From positions 4,649 through 10,991 of the forward strand of contig NZ_JAGLBG010000084.1 in assembly GCF_018260405.1 (NCBI RefSeq): a stretch of 6,343 nucleotides of DNA, in the 5' to 3' direction. A model generated the notes under the pieces. It made no database searches and was not told the origin of the DNA. It saw nothing but the letters and a program-made list of their open reading frames with translations. The DNA is from Deinococcus sp. GTDB lineage: Bacteria; Deinococcota; Deinococci; Deinococcales; Deinococcaceae. The position numbers and the translations under genes are program-made. Positions 1-4,829 of the stretch are shown piece after piece; position 1 is the stretch's first letter; each line of letters starts with the position of its first letter.

Positions 1-1
1 C

Positions 2-154
2 AATCGCACGAAACCGGCAACGGTTCTTTGCAAAAATCTGGGGAATCGCACGAAACCGGCAACGGTTCTTTGAATTCAATCGCACGAAACCGGCAACGGG
101 AATCGCACGAAACCGGCAACGGTAAAATCCCCAATCGCACGAAACCGGCAACGG
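2..154. repeat. Iteron array, five identical 22-bp direct repeats; probable plasmid replication origin
   Basis: Five copies of one 22-bp unit, beginning AATCGCACG and ending CCGGCAACGG, lie at 2-23, 44-65, 78-99, 101-122 and 133-154. All five are identical over the 22 bases and in the same orientation. Start-to-start distances are 42, 34, 23 and 32 bp. Copies 1 and 2 also share the next seven bases (TTCTTTG), giving 29 identical bases. Each unit carries ACCG and, in copies followed by T, CGGT four bases later, so the 3' half is a small inverted repeat. The array ends 18 bp from the stop codon of the initiator-like gene. Arrays like this are binding sites for Rep proteins in iteron-controlled theta plasmids, where they act as origin and copy-number control. 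The array begins at the window edge, so more copies may lie outside. Binding by the neighbouring Rep is inferred. Confidence 0.85.
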
Positions 155-172
155 GGATTCTGGGAGAGATAA

Positions 173-1516
173 TTATTCCTCAGTGAGCCACTGAGCGATG
201 GATTTCTGTACGGCAGGGGCAGGCGATGTAATCAGGCCGCTGATGTCCAGGAGTCCCAATTTTCCCTGATTGACCATTTCGCTCAAGGTCTGCAACTGGG
301 TATCGGTGATCTTACTTTGCATCCTTAAGCTCTGAAGAATACCGTTGGCAGCCTGAGATGATGATGCAGGAGGAGCCGCCTCAGCCGCTGCTGATGCAAC
401 TTTTTGCGCCTTCACAGCGACAGGACGGTTCCTTTGCCGGTACTGGTTAAGCATGTCCCTTGCTGTCCCGTCTTTGAGCGTTTTGACAATGAGTCCTGCT
501 GGATTACGGATAGTCTGATCTCGCCGTTTTTTGTCATCAACCACCCATAAGGCGCATTCGATTTCTTCACGGGTGTGACCTATAGCAAGACTCTCGGCAT
601 TTTTGCCGGTGATGCCAGCTTCCAAAAGTAGGCGGCGGGACTCGGTATTCAGCAGCGCACCGTCATCGTTAAAACGGAAATGTATTTTGGTCTCTGCTCC
701 GCGCCCAACCGTTTCATAGCCGTGTAAGTAACCAGCGTCAACGAGGGCCTGAAAGGGGGAAGTCAGCAGGCGGACGTGATGTCCAGCCTCCTGACGCGAG
801 CTGAGAAGACGTGTGGTTTCGACCAAGGTGGCGATATTGAGACTGAGCGTGCTGGCAGCGCGAGTCACATCTTCTGGGTCACGCCGCAAGCTCTCCAGCA
901 TGCGGTAGACCGCCCGTGCGCCTGGGCTGGGAAGCAACTCAAGGATGGTGGGATTGATGGCAAGCACGAGAGACCCTTCAACCGAACGCGCAATCTCCTG
1001 GTTGAGTCGAATGACATAGTTGCGCTGTGCCTGTGCCTTGTTGAAAAGGTGTTCTTCCTCCTGCCGCTCCAGGTAGTCGAGAATGGAGAAGGTGGCATCA
1101 CGCGAACTGCGGGTCATGGGATCAGTCCATTGAGCAAAAACCTTGTACTTGGTGGCCGCCAGTGCAGTCAAAGCCTGATCAATCACAGGATAGTGACGGG
1201 CATGCACTTTCAAGTTGGCGTGCTTGGCAATTCCGGCTGCTGTGGTCACAATTTCTGTGCCACTGCTGATGCCTCCCTCGGCGCGGATGGCTGCCTCGGT
1301 CAGCAAGCCGGAAAACACGTCAGATGCCATGCCGTGTGGCACGCCAGCCGGGTCGGTCGTCGAGCAGATGATGCCCTGGCGATTGGTGCCATTCACCTGC
1401 ACGGCCTGCCAGCCCGCATGGTGTTCGGCAGACAAACGGGTCTGAATGCTGATGAGGCCCAAGCGGGAGACGTTGTACTCGGTCACCTGCCGCCGCAGCT
1501 TCATTCCGCGTTCCAT
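173..1516 (-). CDS. Plasmid replication initiator protein (Rep/RepA-like)
   Basis: A 447-aa soluble protein with no signal peptide or membrane segment. It most resembles, from memory, the replication initiator proteins annotated on Deinococcus plasmids. Useful landmarks are a central segment with PSPGARAVYRMLESLRR (196-212), typical of the paired winged-helix domains of Rep initiators, and RNPAGLIVKTLKDG (337-350), a C-terminal motif common in plasmid initiators. Residues 365-395 are a low-complexity Ala/Ser/Pro linker, followed by a helical tail (395-447). It would bind the iterons that lie directly downstream and open the origin. The ATG at 1516 is chosen because a TAGACT -10 box lies only 7 bases upstream and there is no Shine-Dalgarno, as expected for a leaderless message. 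An in-frame ATG at 1504 (protein starting MKLRRQ) is a possible alternative. The gene is divergent from the toxin-antitoxin pair. The Rep role is well supported by context; the precise family is recalled, not searched. Confidence 0.8.
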   Translation of the reverse strand: MERGMKLRRQVTEYNVSRLGLISIQTRLSAEHHAGWQAVQVNGTNRQGIICSTTDPAGVPHGMASDVFSGLLTEAAIRAEGGISSGTEIVTTAAGIAKHANLKVHARHYPVIDQALTALAATKYKVFAQWTDPMTRSSRDATFSILDYLERQEEEHLFNKAQAQRNYVIRLNQEIARSVEGSLVLAINPTILELLPSPGARAVYRMLESLRRDPEDVTRAASTLSLNIATLVETTRLLSSRQEAGHHVRLLTSPFQALVDAGYLHGYETVGRGAETKIHFRFNDDGALLNTESRRLLLEAGITGKNAESLAIGHTREEIECALWVVDDKKRRDQTIRNPAGLIVKTLKDGTARDMLNQYRQRNRPVAVKAQKVASAAAEAAPPASSSQAANGILQSLRMQSKITDTQLQTLSEMVNQGKLGLLDISGLITSPAPAVQKSIAQWLTEE

Positions 1517-1523
1517 GACTGTG

Positions 1524-1529
1524 AGTCTA
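1524..1529 (-). promoter_or_regulatory. -10 box of a leaderless rep promoter
   Basis: On the minus strand TAGACT is followed by seven bases and then the rep ATG at 1516. There is no purine-rich Shine-Dalgarno in that gap. TANNNT boxes at this distance are characteristic of leaderless genes in Deinococcus. No convincing -35 element is visible. Confidence 0.5.
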
Positions 1530-1531
1530 GC

Positions 1532-1564
1532 CTTAGATAGGATGAGAATTTTGCTCTCACCTAA
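1532..1564. promoter_or_regulatory. Imperfect inverted repeat between rep and antitoxin, candidate operator
   Basis: TAGGATGAGA (1538-1547) and TCTCACCTA (1555-1563) form an inverted repeat around a 7-base centre, with one extra base in the left arm. The outer bases CTTAG (1532-1536) and CTAAG (1560-1564) extend the symmetry if three bases are looped out. It lies just upstream of the rep -10 box and within the divergent promoter region, so it could be bound by Rep (autoregulation) or by the HTH antitoxin. It has no similarity to the iterons, which makes the antitoxin the likelier ligand; this is inference. Confidence 0.45.
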
Positions 1565-1593
1565 GCGTTACTAAACAGAACGTGACTTCCTGC

Positions 1594-1599
1594 TAGAGT
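1594..1599 (+). promoter_or_regulatory. -10 box of a leaderless antitoxin promoter
   Basis: TAGAGT ends six bases before the ATG at 1606 and no Shine-Dalgarno is present between them. This mirrors the arrangement in front of the divergent rep gene and suggests that transcription starts at or next to the start codon. A -35 element is not clear. Confidence 0.5.
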
Positions 1600-1605
1600 A
1601 ATCCT

Positions 1606-1977
1606 ATGATGCAAGTGCAGTGGCGACTGCGGGACTACCTGACTCAGCATGGGCTGACAGCTTACAAGCTGGCAAAGGCCCTACCAGAACTACGCCAACC
1701 GACGGTTTACCGCCTGGCCTCCGACCGCTCGCCGCAATCGGTGAATCTGGAACTTCTCGGGAAGGTCATGCAGGGCCTGAAAAGTCTGACTGGAGAAGAA
1801 GTCACGCCTAATGACCTCCTGGAAGTCGTTCACGTCGCTGAAGCTGCTTCTACTGATTCGGAACCCATCTTTTCTGGCACAGTTCAGAAGTGGAAGAAGA
1901 AAGCTCCCCAGGCCCCATACGTGCCGGGCCTGGATTCCACGGCCCTCCTGGCAGAGTTGCGTGAGGAGCGTCAGTGA
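1606..1977 (+). CDS. HTH (XRE/Cro-like) antitoxin of a PIN-domain toxin-antitoxin pair
   Basis: A 123-aa protein in two parts. Residues about 5-70 form a Cro/CI-type helix-turn-helix: AYKLAKALPEL followed by PTVYRLASD is the helix-turn-helix core. Residues about 86-123 are a basic, flexible tail ending STALLAELREERQ, which resembles the C-terminal toxin-wrapping segment of VapB/Phd-type antitoxins. Its stop overlaps the GTG start of the PIN toxin by four bases (GTGA), with GAGGAG just upstream for the toxin, so the two are co-translated. It should neutralise the toxin and repress the shared promoter. ATG at 1606 is the preferred start, with a second ATG directly after it. The XRE-plus-PIN pairing is less usual than AbrB or ribbon-helix-helix VapB partners. 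The antitoxin role rests mainly on context. Confidence 0.78.
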   Translation: MMQVQWRLRDYLTQHGLTAYKLAKALPELRQPTVYRLASDRSPQSVNLELLGKVMQGLKSLTGEEVTPNDLLEVVHVAEAASTDSEPIFSGTVQKWKKKAPQAPYVPGLDSTALLAELREERQ

Positions 1978-2405
1978 CGACGCTGGCCTACCTGGACACC
2001 AATGCCCTGGTGAAACTCTACTTGCCGGAAGCCGGTGGAGAAGAGGTCGTTAAGTTGCTGGACGTCGTGGATGGTGTCGTGACCAGCACGCTGAGTTACC
2101 CAGAAAGCCGCAGCGTTTTCGCACGGGCGCTGGACAGGGGTTTGCTGGGCGAAGAGAAATATACCGAAGTGCTCTTGGCCTTTGAACAGGATTGGCCCCT
2201 GGCAGTTCGTATCGAAATGACGGAAACGATTTATCGCCGGGCAGGTGATCTGATGAAGCCCCACCCCAGGCTCCGCACGATGGACGCCGTTCACCTGGCC
2301 TCCGCTTTGGAGGCTCATCGGAAATACAAGCTGCGATTCCTGACCTTTGACAAAGTGCTGCGCGAGGCTGCTGTGGCGCTGCTGGGCAAAAAGACGGTGG
2401 AATAA
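1974..2405 (+). CDS. vapC: PIN-domain ribonuclease toxin, VapC-type
   Basis: A 143-aa single-domain PIN protein, the usual VapC length. The four acidic residues of the metal-binding active site are all recognisable: D8 in YLDTNALVKLY, E44 in YPESR, D104 in TMDAVHLA and D126 in LTFDKVL. The sequence around D104, followed by HLASAL, is a strong PIN signature. VapC toxins are Mg-dependent endoribonucleases that cut tRNA or rRNA and stop translation; the target cannot be read from sequence. The start is GTG at 1974, overlapping the antitoxin stop as GTGA, with GAGGAG at 1962-1967 as ribosome-binding site. Next to rep, the pair probably acts as a plasmid stabilisation (post-segregational killing) module. 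Nothing suggests inactivation. Confidence 0.9.
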   Translation: MTTLAYLDTNALVKLYLPEAGGEEVVKLLDVVDGVVTSTLSYPESRSVFARALDRGLLGEEKYTEVLLAFEQDWPLAVRIEMTETIYRRAGDLMKPHPRLRTMDAVHLASALEAHRKYKLRFLTFDKVLREAAVALLGKKTVE

Positions 2406-2406
2406 A

Positions 2407-2445
2407 AGCTGATCCTGACAGCTACAGATTGAGTCAACTTTTTTT
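2407..2445. terminator. Weak candidate terminator region between convergent genes
   Basis: AGCTG (2407-2411) and CAGCT (2419-2423) form a 5-bp stem with a 7-base loop. On the minus strand it is followed directly by TTTTATT, which would end the convergent XRE gene. On the plus strand a seven-T run occurs further on, at 2439-2445. The stem is short, so termination is plausible but not firm. Confidence 0.3.
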
Positions 2446-2452
2446 CAGCAAA

Positions 2453-2686
2453 TTAATCCTTACCATCGTCATCAATAAGCACAAGCTTTTTACCAAGAGC
2501 ATTAAAAATGTCCTGCCAGCGCTGGGGAATATCTGTTTCAGCATTGAGCATCTGATTTAGGTTGGTACGGCGCATACCAATTTGCTCTGCTAATAGCTCT
2601 TGTGAGATGCCGCGCTCCTTCATCACGGCTTTGATCTGGCGGCGGATTTCCTTATTCATAGGTGTGATTTTAGACCGAGGAGACAT
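2453..2686 (-). CDS. Small XRE-family HTH transcriptional regulator
   Basis: A 77-aa protein that is almost entirely a Cro/CI helix-turn-helix. The recognition region is SQELLAEQIGMRRTNLNQML (29-48), preceded by a basic helix, and the short acidic tail ends IDDDGKD. The start is ATG at 2686 because a perfect AAGGAGG ribosome-binding site (minus strand, 2692-2698) stands five bases upstream. An in-frame GTG at 2701 would place that site inside the coding sequence, so it is less likely. The gene is divergent from the five-cistron operon starting at 2834, and the region between contains two overlapping inverted repeats on the operon promoter. It is therefore the natural candidate for a repressor of the operon and of itself. 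It could instead be an orphan antitoxin, since no toxin is adjacent in its own transcription unit. Confidence 0.82.
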   Translation of the reverse strand: MSPRSKITPMNKEIRRQIKAVMKERGISQELLAEQIGMRRTNLNQMLNAETDIPQRWQDIFNALGKKLVLIDDDGKD

Positions 2687-2718
2687 CAAACCCTCCTTCA
2701 CGGTCCCATTTGGCTCTG

Positions 2719-2756
2719 TAGTATGAAGTTGACATACGTCTCAAATTATCATACTA
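2719..2756. promoter_or_regulatory. 8-bp inverted repeat TAGTATGA / TCATACTA, candidate operator
   Basis: Perfect arms at 2719-2726 and 2749-2756 flank the -35 element and cover most of the -10 element of the operon promoter. Arm centres are 30 bp apart, about three helical turns, so both would face the same side of the helix. The likely ligand is the XRE protein encoded at 2453-2686 (inference). Confidence 0.55.
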
Positions 2757-2757
2757 T
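2729..2757 (+). promoter_or_regulatory. Strong sigma-70-type promoter for the 2834-4767 operon
   Basis: TTGACA (2729-2734) is a perfect -35 element and TACTAT (2752-2757) a good -10 element, separated by exactly 17 bp. Transcription would start near 2764, giving a 5' leader of about 70 bases before the AAGGAGG site at 2821-2827. This is the clearest promoter in the window. Confidence 0.82.
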
Positions 2758-2766
2758 TTGAGCGTA
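2735..2766. promoter_or_regulatory. Inverted repeat across the -10 element, candidate operator
   Basis: TACG(T)CTCAAAT (2735-2746) and ATTTGAGCGTA (2756-2766) form an 11-bp inverted repeat with a single extra T in the left arm. The centre lies on the -10 hexamer. A bound protein would block RNA polymerase. It interleaves with the TAGTATGA repeat, so the two may be alternative or cooperative sites. Confidence 0.55.
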
Positions 2767-2779
2767 AGCCAAACTACGT

Positions 2780-2798
2780 CACCTTTACATAAATGGTG
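2780..2798 (+). other. Small hairpin in the operon leader RNA
   Basis: CACCTTT and AAATGGTG can pair, with one bulged T and a 4-base loop, within the untranslated leader and about 22 bases upstream of the AAGGAGG site. The stem is short and its function is unknown. It may only stabilise the 5' end of the message. Confidence 0.25.
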
Positions 2799-2833
2799 TT
2801 CTGTAGGGCAAATTTCTCTCAAGGAGGCTTCCC

Positions 2834-2887
2834 ATGAAGTCTACTGGTCGTATTCCTATTTCTGAAATTGACGGAGCGCAGGCATGA
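2834..2887 (+). CDS. 17-aa leader peptide ORF, translationally coupled to the next gene
   Basis: The best ribosome-binding site of the operon, AAGGAGG at 2821-2827, stands six bases before an ATG that opens only a 17-codon frame, encoding MKSTGRIPISEIDGAQA. Its stop codon overlaps the ATG of the next gene in an ATGA. The peptide has no signal or membrane character and no run of one amino acid that would suggest attenuation by starvation. The likeliest reading is a translated leader that loads ribosomes for the downstream winged-helix gene. It could also be a small functional protein or the remnant of a longer gene. Ribosome loading is strongly suggested by the sequence; a function for the peptide itself is not. 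Confidence 0.6.
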   Translation: MKSTGRIPISEIDGAQA

Positions 2888-3522
2888 GTCTCACGCAACA
2901 TGTAAGCCTTGTTGCCTCACTGGTCTCCTCAGTTCTAGGCCGTCAGCCTATCGTGGCCGTCCCGACGCCCTTTATTCATCTCCTGGGTGACTGTACCGCC
3001 GCTACTTTCCTCGCCCAGTGCTGCTACCTTTCCGACCAGTCAACTGACCCCGAAGGTTGGTTCGAGCGTTCGCACGAGGCTTGGCGCTCTGACTTGAATC
3101 TCTCGCCAGAGCAAATCCGCCGCTGCGTGCGCCACTGCGCTGGGATGATCGAGGTCAAGCGCATGGGCCTGCCTTCCCGCAACTTTTACAGGATTCTTCC
3201 TGAAGGCATCAGGGGTCGCCTGGCTACACTTCAAACCCCCGAAGTGGTGGGTCTTTCAATGCAAGCATCTGTTACTCAAGCTGTTAGCAGTCAGTCGGAA
3301 TCACGCAAAGCTGTCGCCGGTCAGATGCAGCCGCCAGTCGTCCAGCAAACCCCACAGCAGGCTGCCGAACAAACCCGACGACATTCTTCTATAGCAGTTA
3401 AAAAAGAAAAAGACACCCAGAGAGATGATGTCCAACGGACTTCGCCTGTCACCACTGAAATGCTCACTCGTCTGCTGACTGGAATACCCACCGACGTGAT
3501 TTGCCGGAAGCCAGTGGAATGA
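2884..3522 (+). CDS. Winged-helix protein, phage/plasmid replisome-organiser-like
   Basis: A 212-aa protein. Residues about 28-105 resemble the N-terminal winged helix seen in many phage and plasmid replication proteins: a first helix (LLGDCTAATFLAQCCYLSD), a DPEGWF turn (55-60), HEAWRSDLNLSPEQIRRCVR as the helix-turn-helix core, and EVKRMGLPSRNFYRI (90-104) as the wing. These proteins load helicase at an origin or act as DNA-binding regulators. Residues about 120-190 are a Gln/Ser/Thr-rich, probably disordered linker containing a basic patch (VKKEKD), and a short helix follows. The start overlaps the leader ORF stop (ATGA), with GGAG seven bases upstream, and the stop overlaps the next start in the same way. 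There is no ATPase or nuclease motif. The replication role is inferred from the family pattern; a transcription factor is the main alternative. Confidence 0.62.
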   Translation: MSLTQHVSLVASLVSSVLGRQPIVAVPTPFIHLLGDCTAATFLAQCCYLSDQSTDPEGWFERSHEAWRSDLNLSPEQIRRCVRHCAGMIEVKRMGLPSRNFYRILPEGIRGRLATLQTPEVVGLSMQASVTQAVSSQSESRKAVAGQMQPPVVQQTPQQAAEQTRRHSSIAVKKEKDTQRDDVQRTSPVTTEMLTRLLTGIPTDVICRKPVE

Positions 3523-3914
3523 GTACCCAACGCCGCAAGGCCCTGACGGTGCTGCTGGCGGATTGCGGTGGAAGCGTCCAGCAGGCCGCCGAGTTGCTGA
3601 CAGATGCAGTCAAAGAAGTCGCCGCTGATGACTTCTGGAAGACCAAAAAATTCGGACTGGACACACTTTTACCGAAGGTGCTTGGGAAGGCGGAAGCATT
3701 CCGTGCGCGGCAGTCTGCCAAATCTCCCAAAATGGTCGTACCACTCCCTGACTTCGGTGTCGGTCAATTCGTCCTTTACCGCCGCGAGCGTTACGCCATC
3801 GAAGCCATAACAGACCGGCATATTGACCTCTGGGACGAAGAAAATGGCTCTGCCCGTATCCTTATCAACTCGGACGACATCCGCGCCATCAAGCTCCTGG
3901 AGGTACACGCATGA
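3519..3914 (+). CDS. Uncharacterised small protein with DDFW helical region and beta-rich C-terminal domain
   Basis: A 131-aa protein in two parts. Residues 1-65 are helical and contain ADDFWKTKKFGLDTLLPKVL (36-55). This resembles the F-W...G...LL segment at the C terminus of phage winged-helix replication proteins. Residues about 78-131 (GVGQFVLYRRERYAIEAITDRHIDLWDEENG and on) read as a small SH3/KOW-like beta barrel, of the sort that binds nucleic acid or protein. The start is ATG at 3519 in an ATGA overlap with the previous stop; the upstream in-frame TTG at 3501 is less likely. It may be the detached C-terminal half of the replication-like protein encoded just before it. I do not recognise the whole protein. 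Confidence 0.6.
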   Translation: MSTQRRKALTVLLADCGGSVQQAAELLTDAVKEVAADDFWKTKKFGLDTLLPKVLGKAEAFRARQSAKSPKMVVPLPDFGVGQFVLYRRERYAIEAITDRHIDLWDEENGSARILINSDDIRAIKLLEVHA

Positions 3915-4219
3915 CGGCCACCATTGCGATTAGCCGCAGTCTTTACCGCTGGCATCAGGTGTATCCAGATTTTCTCCCGACTCTGTTGGCCCGTGCCGGA
4001 CAGATCGTGACAGATGAAGAGGTAAGCTGGCAGGTCATTGAGGGCGAGTACCCCTACCTCTGCACGGACGTCGATTTTGAACTCCAGCACCCAGTTCAGC
4101 GGCCCCTGGGTGGTCAACTGGACTGGCAACTCTCCGGCTGTGCGACCGCAGCGCTGATCGCGCTGCGGGTGCTGGCTGAGCGGGAAGAGCAGGGCCTGCT
4201 TAAGGGCGGTGCGGCGTGA
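3911..4219 (+). CDS. Uncharacterised 102-aa operon protein
   Basis: I do not recognise this protein. It is small and soluble, with an N-terminal helix rich in aromatic residues (SLYRWHQVYPDFLPTLLARAG, 10-30), a predicted beta section (EVSWQVIEG, then TDVDFELQHP, then GQLDWQL) and a C-terminal amphipathic helix (ATAALIALRVLAEREEQ, 78-94). It has no signal peptide or known catalytic motif; the two cysteines (C51, C77) are not in a metal-binding pattern. The coding status is firm: GGAGGT (3899-3904) stands six bases before the ATG, the start overlaps the previous stop as ATGA, and the stop overlaps the next start as GTGA. The strict coupling suggests a product needed in fixed ratio with its neighbours. 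Confidence 0.7.
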   Translation: MTATIAISRSLYRWHQVYPDFLPTLLARAGQIVTDEEVSWQVIEGEYPYLCTDVDFELQHPVQRPLGGQLDWQLSGCATAALIALRVLAEREEQGLLKGGAA

Positions 4220-4767
4220 GCGGAGACATCCCCGACCAACAGCCACTCAACCGGGCGCAGCGGCGTTTTCTGGGCCTGGTGCTGCCGATTGGCCTGGCGA
4301 TCTACAAGCAGGACTTTATTCCGGTTGAGGATGTCTTCGTTTCGGCCATCCCGCTCAAGATGCTTGGTCAGCAGCACCAAGGAGCGGGACGACTGCGGGG
4401 CGGTGTGCTGCTGGGCTACCAGCAGGACGCCACCTTGCAAATAGATGTGGTGTTACCGAGCAGTTGCACTCCCCAGCACCCTTTTGACTTGCAGCCGGAC
4501 TATGTGCTGGGGGCGCTGGACGCGGCGTTACAGGTGTCGCCCTTTCCGCTGGACTGGGTGGGCAACTGGGTGATGCCCGCTGACGGGCGTCACCCTGAGC
4601 CGTCCTGGGTAGAGGAGATGTGGCATGCCGCACGGGGACAGGCACTGGTTTCGGCCAGTCAGGTGTTACTCACCGTGGGGATGGCCGAAGACCGGCTGGA
4701 AGTTGAAGCCTGGGGGGAAAGGGAAGGGCAACCGTACAGATTTCCCCTGCGAAAGCACGTCCTCTAG
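4216..4767 (+). CDS. Uncharacterised protein, possible degenerate JAB/MPN-like domain
   Basis: A 183-aa soluble protein starting at GTG 4216 in a GTGA overlap. No family is certain. The middle follows the layout of bacterial JAB/MPN (Prok-JAB-type) domains: GRLRGGVLLGY (58-68) corresponds to their E-x-GG-hydrophobic-x-G strand, then a beta strand (LQIDVVLPS) and a helix (PDYVLGALDAALQ). The stretch DWVGNWVMPADGRHPEPSW (113-131) corresponds to the GEWHxHP...PS segment. The metal ligands of an active JAMM site are absent: L60 stands at the glutamate position, and V119 and P121 at the two histidines. If the match is right, this is an inactive pseudo-enzyme with a structural or binding role. The residues after 145 are beta-rich. 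It is the last gene of the operon. The coding call is firm; the fold call is a visual match only. Confidence 0.6.
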   Translation: MSGDIPDQQPLNRAQRRFLGLVLPIGLAIYKQDFIPVEDVFVSAIPLKMLGQQHQGAGRLRGGVLLGYQQDATLQIDVVLPSSCTPQHPFDLQPDYVLGALDAALQVSPFPLDWVGNWVMPADGRHPEPSWVEEMWHAARGQALVSASQVLLTVGMAEDRLEVEAWGEREGQPYRFPLRKHVL

Positions 4768-4773
4768 CCGCGC

Positions 4774-4802
4774 TTGAAGAGTGTTACCAGCTCGACTAAC
4801 AT
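4774..4802 (+). promoter_or_regulatory. Promoter for the 4830 gene
   Basis: TTGAAG (4774-4779) and TAACAT (4797-4802) match -35 and -10 elements with a 17-bp spacer. This gives the 126-aa gene its own transcription start, downstream of the coupled operon. No terminator is visible between the operon end (4767) and this promoter, so some readthrough is likely. Confidence 0.55.
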
Positions 4803-4818
4803 CACTATACGTACGTTT
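4800..4818. promoter_or_regulatory. Candidate operator, CATCACTATACGTAC motif with ACGTACGT palindrome
   Basis: The 15-bp motif at 4800-4814 is repeated with one change at 5577-5591, upstream of the exported-protein gene. The following bases complete a perfect 8-bp palindrome, ACGTACGT (4809-4816). It overlaps the expected transcription start of the 4830 gene, a typical repressor position. The XRE protein encoded at 5318-5557 is the likely ligand (inference). Confidence 0.5.
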
Positions 4819-4829
4819 TGGGGGAAATC

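Noticed and set aside
2..154. CRISPR array
   Set aside because: The repeats are 22 bp, but the gaps are only 20, 12, 1 and 10 bp, far too short and uneven for spacers, and no cas gene is present. Position beside rep fits iterons.
776..1540. 254-codon plus-strand reading frame
   Set aside because: It lies fully antisense to the initiator gene, lacks recognisable protein features and has no ribosome-binding site; it is a shadow frame.
1971..2318. Minus-strand frame opposite the PIN toxin
   Set aside because: The plus strand encodes an intact PIN domain with all catalytic residues, so the antisense frame is a by-product.
2687..2701. GTG start at 2701 for the first XRE gene
   Set aside because: It would put the AAGGAGG site inside the coding sequence; the ATG at 2686 has ideal spacing from it.
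3791..4246. 151-codon minus-strand frame over the operon
   Set aside because: It overlaps two coupled plus-strand genes with good start signals and has Arg/Ser-rich, non-protein-like composition.
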